This document shows, piece after piece, positions 23,201-33,458 of a stretch of 64,000 nt of DNA. Source of the stretch: Panicum virgatum (lineage: Eukaryota; Streptophyta; Magnoliopsida; Poales; Poaceae); the NCBI RefSeq assembly GCF_016808335.1, contig NC_053139.1, forward strand, positions 39,862,464-39,926,463. Reading direction: 5' to 3'. Every line of letters begins with the position of its first letter. The first letter of the stretch is position 1. The position numbers and the translations under genes were made by a program. Under the pieces are notes generated by a model. The model did not search any database and was not told the DNA's origin. It was given only the letters and a program-made list of their open reading frames with translations.

Positions 23201-24961
23201 GTTTTCTTTCATGCTATTGTCTGAGTTCCAGGCCCCCTTATATAACATGACTGATCTGTTTAGTTCCTTTTGATTCTGCAGCCAAGTGAGCAAAACACTT
23301 ATGCTGATATAGAAGCTGTCTATAGATGTCTTATTGAAACATATGGAGCCTCTGAGGAAAACATCATTTTATATGGTCAATCAGTTGGAAGTGGCCCTAC
23401 TTTGGATTTAGCATCCCGTTTGTCTCATTTGCGAGCAGTTGTACTACACAGCCCAATTTCATCCGGTTTAAGAGTGATGTATCCTGTGAAACATACGTAT
23501 TGGTTTGACATATATAAGGTGAGTACTTTACTTCATTCCTTCTAATTTGATCATATACTTGATCTAATCACTACCAAATTATTTACAGAACATTGACAAA
23601 ATTCCTCTGGTCAAATGTCCTGTGTTAGTAATCCATGTGAGTATTCTTCTGACAGCATATTTTAAAATAATGTTCAACTCCATGTGCGCACATGCATGGT
23701 GTGTTTCTGTTATCATTAGATTCTGTACTGCAGATAGGGAACTTGGGTTCAAGGCTTTTACATTTGATGGCTATATATGCTTTCGTACTGTGTTATTTTC
23801 AAAATATGTTCCAAGATTGTTGTTACCACCGATGTTCTGACATTTTTATTAAGCTCTGCACTTTTTTATCTCAGTGGAGAGACCTAATGCAATTTTGTGT
23901 ATACACAGTTTCCTCGTGGGGGCATGCTACTTTTTGGGGTCCATAAATTGATTTAAATGTTAGACAATCTCTCTGTACCATCATACCTTCTCCCACTGTT
24001 GACTGAAGGAATACATTATTCTATCACTGTACTAGAATAGTGTTTTTAGTTTCCAGAGTTCAGGCCATAAGGTCCTTTGCCTGTATTTTTGACTGAGATG
24101 TCATAAATTCCTGCATATAAAATGGTGGTTATGGGTGCCATACACGAGTGACATAAGTATTTCATAATCTTTCATCACTGTTAGACTGTCCTAATGTTTA
24201 TATTGTAATTGCTGCCATTTTGAAAGGTACACGTTTCCTTTTTAATAACTAGTAGGTCAAATTACTGCGTTACAAGATTTTCTGCCGATTGGTTTTGTAA
24301 AGATTTTTTTTTACCACCTCAAGGCGCTAAACATATCTCGTTGCAGGGTACAGCTGACGAGGTTGTTGACTGTTCTCATGGGAGGACACTTTGGGAGCTA
24401 TCTAAAGTGAAGTATGAGCCTCTGTGGGTCAAAGGGGGAAACCACTGTAATTTGGAGCTATATCCAGAATACATTAAGCACCTGAAAAGGTTTGTTACAG
24501 CAATAGAGAAATTGCCACCAGTGAAAGATGAATCTCCGGAGAGTTCAGGTCCTTTGGATCCGAGCGAAACTGGATCTGATGGCGCAGAGAACTCAAGGCG
24601 AAGCACAGATATTAGGGATAAACCGAGGTCAAGCATTGATCATAGACCAAGCACAGATCGACGGGAGAAACCGAGGGGCAGCATAGACCGTAGAGATAAA
24701 AGCAGAAAAAGTGTGGATCAACCTGACAAACCACGGGCTAGTGTGGATCAACTTGACAGGCCACGGAAGAGCATTGACCGGTTTGTCTATTCGCTTCTAT
24801 GCATTCTGTTTTACGTTTCATTGTGGATTTGTATTCCACGAGATATCCCGTTTTATGTCCTCCTGACTCCTGCAATGGCTCGATGTCGCAGATTTGGAGG
24901 GATGATGAGATCAGTCAAGTTGTGCAATATTGACTGCTTCACTGCGGCTTCTGGGAGCTGA
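20250..24961 (+). CDS. ABHD17-like alpha/beta hydrolase
   Basis: Six coding exons: 20250-20578, 23121-23157, 23282-23518, 23589-23636, 24347-24780 and 24892-24961, all GT-AG, giving 384 residues. It belongs to the alpha/beta-hydrolase group related to animal ABHD17 depalmitoylases; the plant substrate is not established. Nucleophile motif GQSVGSG puts Ser at about residue 156, acid Asp in GTADE at about 221, and His in KGGNHCN at about 250. [13 protein letters not shown] forms the oxyanion side. The N-terminus MGAVAST fits an N-myristoylation signal, suggesting membrane attachment. The tail (about residues 285-360) is a charged repeat of (K/R)-x-S-x-D units with KPR, ending [13 protein letters not shown]. 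The last splice (24780 to 24892) restores this conserved end; reading through gives a different hydrophobic tail. Intron 1 is 2.54 kb. Confidence 0.92.
20947..20964. repeat. Run of 18 G in intron 1
   Basis: An uninterrupted homopolymer inside the first intron of the hydrolase gene. It is the second long poly-G run of the window. Confidence 0.95.
22182..22682. mobile_element. Fold-back-like element built of ATTAGTCG words
   Basis: The terminal inverted repeats are TTTTACAGTCGTC (left) and GACGACCGTAAAA (right). Both arms contain many copies of GATTAGTCG or its complement CGACTAATC, so the two ends can pair over about 100 bases. TTGGTTGA (22174-22181) and TTGGGTTGA (22683-22691) flank it and may be an imperfect 8- or 9-base target duplication (hAT- or Mutator-like). 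It lies in intron 1 of the hydrolase gene. Confidence 0.75.
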
Positions 24962-27605
24962 AAGTAACGGTAGGTTAGTGCCTGATAGTCATCTGTATGT
25001 ATTACATTTTGTATACTTTTTTTTGAAAAAATCATTTTGTATACTTCATTCAATTGGGTGTTTTTAGTGTGACTGGAAAAGGTGTATTGGCTTGAATGAG
25101 GGTTTGCATTTTTTTCCTTCCCTGAATTGCTCCCCTTCCTGTTTGGAAGACATTCACTTCTTATCTGACGATGTCCAAAGAAAAGCCGCCCCTGCAACCG
25201 CAAGGCAATGGGGAGCACTGTTCTTGTGTAACTGTAAATACGCTGTACTATTGCACTTTTTTTTAATTTCCTGTTCAACAGAAACACGTTCATTAATGTT
25301 TTCCCTCTGTGGGCAATTACATTCTGTTGAAAGAGTGGTTTTCTGCTACTACTTTGCATCATGGACTCCTGTATCGCGGTAAGCAAAGCTACCTTTCACC
25401 TTCACTCTCATCACTGTTTTCCATCCGATTTGTGGGGCCGCTCCAGTTTTTTTTAGCAAGTTTATTAGTTCACCATATTAGTGCATCGCTTTGCTTCCCC
25501 TGGGCCGGTGGCACTCTCTTGTGCCCGGCTGAAATGGTTGGCAGAGGCTATGAGATTGGTTTAAAAAAAGGCTAATTCACCAACTAGGTCGCCGAAATCT
25601 CTTGGTGAACTAATGACTTATGAAAGTAGGAAAAAAAGAAGAAGCTATTTTGAGTGATGAATCTGGCAATGTGGTTAGTACAGCGTGCGCCACTGGTGCT
25701 CTGGAGGCTGTTGTGGTCTGGCAAATCAGTTTTACCTCTCGCCATTTATGCGAGATGGGGCAGTTTTCTTTCCTGCAACCCGCGAGCTTCTTCGGCAGGC
25801 GGAGGGGAGGGGAACTCGCCGCACCAGCTGGCTGGCTCGACGGGACGGCCCTGCTTGTCTACGGGAGGGAGAGCAGCGCGGCCGCCGAGACGTCGCTGGG
25901 CACGGCCGCGACCCACATGGGGCGGCCGCTGCGGCTGCCGCGAGGAGGAAAATTTGTCGCCCGCCGCCTGCCACGACGATCGAGCTCCGCGGCGAGGCGG
26001 GAATCGGGACCTCGCACGCCCTCGTGCTCCTCCTCCCAGTAAAATGAGTGCAAATGATGATGCGCCCGCCGGAGCCCGAGGGCCGAGGCGCCCCCGGCGC
26101 ACGTTCGCCGGCGCGCCGCCCGATGCTTCTCCATCGGTTTCCCCAGCCGCCCGGATCGGACCCCGTAGCCGGCTCCGCCGCGGCCCACGGCGTCGCCCGC
26201 CGGACGCCGTTCACGGGGTGTGCCGTTGACGCCATGCGAGATGGCGACGGTTGCTTGCTCCTGTCCGTTTTTCAGCTGCGCGTGTCAGCCTGTCATGCCT
26301 TGGTTTGATCCAATTCAGTAAACAGACTAAACACTAACAAGCAGCACGTAAGAGTTCTGCTTTCTCGTTTGATCCATTCCATCAAGTTGCCGGCACGACG
26401 AATCCAACAGGCTCCAGGGCAAATCTCTGTCCTCCTCGGTAATGGTTCAAAAACTTCTATTACTGGAAACTTCAAAGCTACTACAGTCATGCATCTCAGT
26501 GAAAGGGCCCAAAGTTAGGCTGTTCACATCACAGTGCCTAGAAGGAAACAAATTCCATCAGTTCCATGATTCTATCACAAATACAGCATGACAAGCAAAT
26601 GCCCCAGCATCCCAAGGACGGATTTCGGACGGCCTCGGTCTGGACAAAATGAATTATGCAGTACTCTGAATCATTTGGCTTCAGCCTTCAGATGCTCGAA
26701 ACAGGCGAACCACGATGCCGAGACATGGGCTGCACAGCTGGTACCACTTGAGTCCCAGAAGACCGTGTTGACTGTCTCAGATAGTACATTCCAGCCACAG
26801 TACCGTCTGTATGAATCTTCACACCAGGTGCAAAGCGGCCTGGGAGGCTGGGACTTGTTCCCCAGCAGTACAATCAGGCAGAGGACCCCAAGCTCAAGCT
26901 GGCATCCTGCTCATGCTTTTCGCAGCCACTTGTCACGCCCAACACCTGAAAAGAGGAAAATCTGGTTAGTCTACGCTCAAATCATGTGCTAAGAAACGGG
27001 ACCAAATTCAACCCGATGAAAAGGAAGACGGATTCTTCATGCGTTCACTCTCCCAAGTACTCCTGATTCAATGCAACCGACAACGGCGGTCGAACACAAG
27101 GTGTGCCCTTGCGTGCCGAGGGCGTCTGGTTCACTCCCACCAATTCACCACCAGTTAAATTTTGTGCTACCACCTAGGAGTCTGACAGATCAATATGGTT
27201 TAATGTACATGTGGGGGCACCGAGGGCATTACTTAAGATCAACGGGAGGTGAAACTCTAGGTTCCGGCCTTGGTCCCGGGAAAACTTTCTAGTTGGCCAC
27301 TGAAGTTTGCCTCTTCTTCCTCACTGCCTGCATTGGCAGCAGCACTGTGGGCAGAGGCCCAAGGCACCCAAAATCTTCTATCCCAAGCAATTTGCCGATC
27401 CTTGGAGCACTTTTACAATGCATGAGATCCTTGGAAACTAGTGCTTGGCAAATGGCAATGGACAAACTTTGAGTAGTTCCAAGCACATGAATATACTCAA
27501 GCCAATAAGAAATGGTGAGGCCACAGAATATTGTATGGATTAAAAGTACAGATGCAGCATTCTAGGAACAGGAGATATTGCAACTCTACCTTGAGTCTTT
27601 GACCA
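24962..27605. other. 3' UTR, then intergenic DNA with a GC-rich island
   Basis: 24962 to about 25400 is probable 3' UTR. 25750-26240 is GC-rich and open in all frames, without a recognised domain. 26300-27600 has no coding signal I can support. Confidence 0.45.
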
Positions 27606-27630
27606 ATGGAGGGCCCATGTCTCTGCAACC

Positions 27631-27638
27631 CTATAAAT
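27631..27638 (+). promoter_or_regulatory. TATA box of the RGF-like gene
   Basis: CTATAAAT lies 53 bases upstream of the first ATG used below (27684) and is followed by a pyrimidine-rich stretch, a normal plant core-promoter layout. It implies a transcription start near 27660-27670. Confidence 0.6.
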
Positions 27639-27683
27639 CTACCCTTCTTTGTTCTTCTTTCTCCTTCCCTTTCCGTTAGTTAC

Positions 27684-28372
27684 ATGACAGACATACCTAA
27701 AAGCAGTAGACAGTTAGTTATGCAGCCGTTAAACTGTATAAGCTTCTTGCTCGGGCTGGCCATCCTCTCAGCCACCCTTGGCCCCTTTGTCACTATTGCA
27801 CATAGAGGTCGATATCAGCACTTCTTTTGTGTTTGCATACTTGAGTCAAGTTCATTTTCCCTCTTTCATTCTCTTTTCAGTGTAAGAAAGGATGTTTGGC
27901 AAACTGACACACATGTCTGTTTTCAGAATTGCTGATGGTAACTGGCAGCAAGAGAGGAGCAGAAATCAAGCTGGTAAGAATCGGGAGCACTTCCATTTAA
28001 GTTTTTAGAATTATGTAGCCAATAGCCATGACTCATCCCAAAATACAGTAATTAATGATGAGTCAAATGCAGGACCTGAGTGTTGACAAAACCAGCACAG
28101 ATGAGGATGTTAGAAGCAATGTATTGACAGGACGAAAGCTAGCTTTTGGACATGCAGTCACGGAGCAGAAGGATGCAAATAATTCTGGAAGCAAAACAAG
28201 CTCAGGTGCAAAAAAATCTGTTGGAAAATGTGGGCAAGGAGGAGGGAAGGATTTGAGTATGAACTGTTATTTTAGAAGTAGAAAACCTCCACCAAAGGTT
28301 TACTTTGATGGCCACATTCCCTTCACTGCTGATTACCGTTCACCCCGGAAACACCCTCCCAAGAACAACTAG
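27684..28372 (+). CDS. RGF/GOLVEN/CLEL peptide-hormone precursor, cassette 1
   Basis: Three exons: 27684-27807, 27927-27973 and 28073-28372, giving 156 residues (144 if ATG 27720 is used). Exon 1 encodes a secretory signal (MQPLNC followed by the hydrophobic FLLGLAILSATLGPF). Exon 3 ends exactly at DYRSPRKHPPKNN followed by TAG. This matches the RGF/GLV/CLEL consensus: DY at the start for tyrosine sulfation, then basic residues, PP and a terminal N at the extreme C-terminus. Family members are secreted, sulfated by TPST, cut from the precursor and perceived by RGFR/RGI receptor kinases to control root meristem and gravitropic growth (established). The propeptide is variable, as usual. The first ATG is preferred by position; the second fits the signal peptide equally well. 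Splice phases are 1 then 0. Confidence 0.85.
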
Positions 28373-28715
28373 AAGTAGATAGGGTACAGACAAGAAACTA
28401 TAACTAGCTTGTTTTCCTTTTTTTCTCTCTTCTGGTCTGCCATCCTATATGTCAAATATGGCCTTCCTTCTTGTTAGATACATGTGTTTAGTTATGATAA
28501 AATAATAATTTGTTGTCTTTTCCCATGTCTTGATACTGAAGTTATTTTTGGGAAAGGTTCAACAATTCTGCATCATTTTATTCAAGGTTTACCTGTATTC
28601 TTCAATTTTCTAGCTGTTACATTTGCAAAACACCAATATTTCTAAAAAAGAAAAGAAGGAAATCCTAAATCAACATTGTATGTTCAATTTGAATATTGTT
28701 ACATTCTTAATGCAG

Positions 28716-29498
28716 GAGAAATTAAGAATTATCCAACTAATCCACGCGCGCCTTCAAACCTAAAGGTGATCTCCTGCTCCTTCCTGACATCCTATATCTA
28801 CATGTTTTCTTGGTCAAGAGCTAGCATGAATTTATAATTAATAGTACTTTCATGAATTTTTTCTTTTAGAAAAATGCAAGTTCATACTTCCGCACTTCAT
28901 GCTATCGGAGTGTTCTTACCAGCAATATGTGGACTTGCACCTGTACGTGTTAGATAGGTCAAAACTCTACACGATCTTGTCAGATAGTAATGATTTTGAA
29001 ATTCATGAACACACAATTTCGAGGAACTGCTACTCTATAACAGACAAATATTTTCTACGAACCGCTATCCAAACATCCCAGAAAGTCATCATGACAATTA
29101 TCATCTATTTATCTATCTTTTATTTGCCCTGTGTTTTCCTTAATTAGTGGATTATGGGCCACTACTAATTTCCTAGTAAAATGTCTCAGGATAGTAGTAG
29201 CTCCAGGATGCAGGCAGGACCATCCATGAAAAGAATAAAACCAGAAGGAAGCACATCTGTGATAGCACTCAACATGCCAAATCCTCAACAATTCAGAATA
29301 TTGCCATCAAAGCATTCTGCCATGAATTCAAATGCAGGCTTCAAACAAAAGTTGAGGGATTCAATCGTGCGCAACACATTATATAGAATAAATGAGGATT
29401 CAAAGGAGAAAATGCTAGAGGCCAGTGATGAGGTTCTGAAATTTCTTAACAGAGACTACCATGTCTCTCCCCATAAGAGGAGACCTGTTCATAACTAA
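28716..29498 (+). CDS. Second RGF/GOLVEN-type peptide cassette (alternative 3' exons or gene lacking its own exon 1)
   Basis: Exon 28716-28765 (50 bases, acceptor TTAATGCAG, donor AAGGTGATC) enters at phase 1 and leaves at phase 0. Exon 29190-29498 (acceptor ATGTCTCAG) enters at phase 0 and ends DYHVSPHKRRPVHN followed by TAA. That C-terminus fits the RGF/GLV consensus, with DY near the start, basic residues, P and a terminal HN. I found no convincing signal-peptide exon between 28372 and 28716. Exon 1 of cassette 1 (ending at 27807, phase 1) would join this pair in frame and give a secreted precursor of about 160 residues. The acceptors of both last exons look related (AAATGCAG-GAC against AAATGTCTCAG-GAT), which supports an ancient duplication of the exon pair. 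The alternative is a separate gene with an undetected first exon. Confidence 0.7.
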
Positions 29499-30884
29499 GG
29501 ATAAGGAACTTATGCTAAGCTAAATCCTAGTCTTTTAACCTAAGTTAATGATCTAGTGGTGAGCCAGTATGATCAAGTGATATTTCCCGTTCTATTGTGT
29601 TGCAAGGAATAATATGCCCCGTTCATGATGACCCATGGTGTTTTCACTTTTTTCCTTTAAAAGAAATCCACTGTGCAACCTTTCAAACTTTTGAAATAAA
29701 ACCTTCAGAGTTAACATGGCGTAGACACATAATCAAGCCCAAGCAATGATCTTATAAAGAGATCGCACGTGAAACGTATTTTATAAGAACTAGTTCATGA
29801 TCTAGATGACAGGCTAAATAAACTATAAAGAAGTATGCAAGAAGAAAACAATTATCACAAGAAAGCTACCTTTACCCAAGTCTATCACCATGGGAAATGC
29901 AACATGTGATTGCAACCACCTCTTGTGAACCTGAGTGCATTCTGCACTTCTCTCCATGAACAGTTCTCATTGGATCAGATCAGATCAGATCAACCCGCTT
30001 TTTCCTTCAGTTCTGTTTATACAGTTTGCTGCCTGATTCAGTTAGGAACTTGTCACACGACAACTGCCTCTGTATACGAGTTACAACCAGTGAAACAGTC
30101 CAGGCCTTGCAATGCAATAGCCTGTCAAACGAACTTGAGTTTCAGCAGATATTATTACTCACATATGTATATGCAGGAGAAGCAGAAATTTCTGAAAAGT
30201 AATTGTATGTGTACTGTTTCATCATTATTTAAGGTCCAAAAGTTGATTGGTTTCTTGATCTTGTAATATCATGAAAGAGATGGTAAAGTTTGATATGAAA
30301 ATTACCATGACAAGAACCAGAAAGCACCAGAAGGGCTCAAAGCAAATTTGCGTTCCACTACACATGAATACGCTACATCCATTTCTTTTTTCTTTGAGAT
30401 AGGTGAGTTTAAAGAGCCAAACTCTTTTTTTTCTAAAATACGTGCAACAAATTTGCACAAATTTTAGAAATGCTATGATTTTTTTTAAAACTAGAAATGC
30501 TATGATTAAATCAAGGTTCAGCAACCATCTAACTTAGAAAACGTCTAGCACCTAATCACCATCCAGCCTACTTACGGAGTGCTTAGGCGCCACCCCATGG
30601 TTCACCTAGTGCCAAGCGCATTTTATAACATTGGAGAACTGCCGAGTAAAATTGAACTTTGTTTGTAAGTCTGAACCACTCACCAAAAAGAAGCCGCTTT
30701 CAAAATGTAGGCTCATTTTCAGTTTGAAGTCCACAAACATACCACTTAAGTTATCTCTCACAAAATGAGTACTATGGTTAGCCTTAGCTACAACCATATA
30801 TGGATTTACAAGCACTGAACATGCTATTCTGTGAGTCAGTAGAAAGCCTTCATCTATTGGAAAATGACAGGTATCATCTTCGAG
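29499..30884. other. 3' UTR and intergenic DNA
   Basis: It includes a short GATCA repeat at 29967-29990. No gene was recognised. The converging maturase gene ends at 30885. Confidence 0.5.
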
Positions 30885-33458
30885 TCATCTAACCAGGGAA
30901 CCAAAATCAACTGATTGAAGAGAGATGTGTCCCAAATATAGATCTTTAACATGCTGGGTGCACAATCCAATTCGTCTACCATCCAAACTCCCATGAATCG
31001 ATGACGAGAAACCTGTCCTCCATCCAGGAAAACGTTGTTTCTCCTTCACGTGAAGCAAATACATACTTGGTGATGCAGATTGGCAGCCCATGACAAAGCA
31101 GTTGAATTGTCGAGTAGGGACTCTAACTCTTGACAGTGTTAACACAAATAAACCACTACTAGAAATGCCATACATCAAAGCTTCATCAGTGGAAGCAAAA
31201 GAGTAACTAGATTCTAGAGGTTTAATTGTTGCCTCAAAATCCTCGACCATTGGGATGCCATGATCATCAAGTTCAAACCGCTTTTCTGTCAATTTTTCAT
31301 ACATCCGATACTTTGCAGATAGTGTCCTGATGCAGGATTTTCTGACACTTTCAACAAACATAAGCTGAAGTTCTTTAAAATTGTCAACCTCAGAAAACCA
31401 TCTTATCCAACGATGAATTATTCCTGCAAACCAACTTACTATTAACTCATCATCTTGCAAGACAAGGGCCGAAACATGTCTAGGGAAACCTTCGAGATTA
31501 ATTAGACCATATCGATAAAGGCACTTCTGAATATAGCTAAGAGAAGCATGGATTTTAATGATACCACCGTCAGTGCACGTACTAATTGATTCCACCCTCT
31601 TTAAATTGGACAACAATGCTTCCGTAGCAGCAGTTTCTGATGAGATGTAATCTTTAGCTTGCTTCTGAAAGTTGTAGAACGCATCCCTAAGGTCTTGCGC
31701 AAGTGCTGGTTCAGCAATATATTTAGATACGAGAACATCCTCATTTAGCTCATTTTTGGCATTGACATCCTGCATCCATACCTTCAGTAAAGTTTTGAAC
31801 CAGTGATCTGTCTTCATTCCCTCTTTCCTGAATTTTGCAATATGATCCAGCAAAGGGGTGCTAAGGCCAAGTGGCTTGATCTCACTCTCTTTTATTCTTC
31901 TCAAACCATATGCCAACCACTTCTTTCCTAATCTAAGATTCATAGCATCCCAAATCTCTTGCTTCTGAGAAGCAAACAAACCAATCTTCTCCTTAAGCTT
32001 ATGCACAGCTTTCAGTTTAGCATTCTCCTTTGTTTCCACCCTGACGAAAACACCACAAAACTGTAACCCCTGCATATTCCTTTTGACTGGCATAAGACGC
32101 AACCTATCATCAACTTCCAAGTAAAGTGATTTTCTTAAGTAAGCGACAATTTCAGATTTCACATCTTCTGCAACATCTCTGGATCCAGAAACTGCGACAA
32201 AAATCTCATCCATATACCTACAAGCATATAGCTTTATCTTTGTCTGACAACCTGTTTGATCTTCACTATTTTCATCTTTCTCCTTAAGTTGACTCCGAAA
32301 CCAGCGACGCAAATTTGACCCATGGTCCTCTGAAACATTTGTTGCCTCTGAACCAAGGCCTTCATGTTTCAAGCAAATCTTAAACACCTCATGGTCAAAA
32401 CTGTCAAGATATATGTTCATCAGGATTGGTGCAAGTACTCCTTCTTGGGGCAGCCCATGGCCCTTTGGGTATCCACCAAATACCAAATTGATAACCTTGG
32501 CATCAAACATTTTTTGCATGAATGCAACTAACTGGATGTCCTCGATCTTCTCCTGTATCAGATAAATAAGCTTAGAGTTTACATTGCTATCAACCTCTTT
32601 GTGCAGTGGGACAGTAAAGAACCAATCTGGAACCCCGATTTCATCTGATACAAACCTGAGGGCTGAGTGATACCCTCGCCCACTGCGGCAACCATGTGAT
32701 ATCTTTGAGAATTGAGGCCTGTAGACAACCTCAAGGACTACCCTTATCGCTTCCTGAACCACTTTCAAGTTCAGCCTAGGAAGAACAAGGCACCCTTCTC
32801 CTCTTCTCTTCGCCACCACTGAGAAAGCATTTGCTCTGACATCAAACTCACCACTCCTCAGATGCTCTGCCAGCGTGACAAAGCAGACATCGTCCTTTGC
32901 AGACGCTAGATCAACGTTCGAATTGAGCCGGACAATGTCGTACGCATCCTCCAGTGTCTCGGCACTCGCCACGACCTTACCCATGAGGTCGTAGAACTTG
33001 CCGTTCAGGTACTGCGCTTTGACCCTCTTCTTGATGCGGAGCTCGGCTAACCGCTTCCGCTCCATCCGCGTGAGCGGCTTCCTCTGCCTCTGGACGGCCT
33101 CGGCTGACTCCTCCGCGAGAAAGGCCAGGCTCTTTGCCAAAGACACCGGCGGCGGCGAAGGCCGCGGTTCGACGGCTTGCTCCGCTGCGTCCTCTACTCC
33201 ATCCAGCGAGAGGTGATGCGCACTGTACCGCCGGACAAGCGTGGCGTAGACTCCTGTTACAGCAAAGAAAACGGCAAAAACATTATGCAGCGTTTCGACG
33301 GCGCTGGGGTTGGCCGTTGGCGTTGGGATGAGGGAGAAGTGAGGAGTACCTTGCCGTTGATGCCGCTGCGTGGGTCGCCTGCAGAGCTCCCGGAGGAGGC
33401 AGCCACGACCGGACGCCACAATGGATATGGCGCCAGCCGCCAGGCGTCCTGGGGGCAT
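30885..33458 (-). CDS. Nuclear-encoded mitochondrial group II intron maturase (nMAT3/nMAT4 class)
   Basis: Two exons: 33350-33458 and 30885-33253, separated by a 96-base GT-AG intron, giving 825 residues. These proteins enter mitochondria and help splice group II introns in organelle transcripts (established for plant nMATs). The N-terminus MPPGRLAAGAISIVASGRG looks like a targeting peptide. Next comes a reverse-transcriptase region (LPRLNLKVVQEAIRVVLEVV, GCRSGRGYHSAL, GLPQEGVLAPILMNIYLD) in which the catalytic YADD box reads RYMDE, so polymerase activity is doubtful. Then come the X/thumb maturase domain (about residues 450-600) and an HNH-like C-terminal domain (CFVMGC, then GLCTQH). Having that last domain argues for the type-2 nMATs rather than nMAT1/2. 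The intron is open and divisible by three, so retention would insert 32 residues. Confidence 0.9.
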   Translation of the reverse strand: MPPGRLAAGAISIVASGRGCLLRELCRRPTQRHQRQGTPHFSLIPTPTANPSAVETLHNVFAVFFAVTGVYATLVRRYSAHHLSLDGVEDAAEQAVEPRPSPPPVSLAKSLAFLAEESAEAVQRQRKPLTRMERKRLAELRIKKRVKAQYLNGKFYDLMGKVVASAETLEDAYDIVRLNSNVDLASAKDDVCFVTLAEHLRSGEFDVRANAFSVVAKRRGEGCLVLPRLNLKVVQEAIRVVLEVVYRPQFSKISHGCRSGRGYHSALRFVSDEIGVPDWFFTVPLHKEVDSNVNSKLIYLIQEKIEDIQLVAFMQKMFDAKVINLVFGGYPKGHGLPQEGVLAPILMNIYLDSFDHEVFKICLKHEGLGSEATNVSEDHGSNLRRWFRSQLKEKDENSEDQTGCQTKIKLYACRYMDEIFVAVSGSRDVAEDVKSEIVAYLRKSLYLEVDDRLRLMPVKRNMQGLQFCGVFVRVETKENAKLKAVHKLKEKIGLFASQKQEIWDAMNLRLGKKWLAYGLRRIKESEIKPLGLSTPLLDHIAKFRKEGMKTDHWFKTLLKVWMQDVNAKNELNEDVLVSKYIAEPALAQDLRDAFYNFQKQAKDYISSETAATEALLSNLKRVESISTCTDGGIIKIHASLSYIQKCLYRYGLINLEGFPRHVSALVLQDDELIVSWFAGIIHRWIRWFSEVDNFKELQLMFVESVRKSCIRTLSAKYRMYEKLTEKRFELDDHGIPMVEDFEATIKPLESSYSFASTDEALMYGISSSGLFVLTLSRVRVPTRQFNCFVMGCQSASPSMYLLHVKEKQRFPGWRTGFSSSIHGSLDGRRIGLCTQHVKDLYLGHISLQSVDFGSLVR

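Noticed and set aside
25465..25613. Inverted TTAGTTCACCA / TGGTGAACTAA pair
   Set aside because: Only 11 bases, with no further pairing or target duplication. It could be chance in AT-rich DNA.
25620..26300. GC-rich island with open frames of 110-190 residues in several frames
   Set aside because: No family similarity, no splice sites leading to conserved exons, and Arg/Pro-rich composition expected from base bias.
28055..28072. ATG 28055 as the start of the first peptide precursor
   Set aside because: It would lack a signal peptide. The CAG at 28070-28072 is a good acceptor in the phase required by exon 2.
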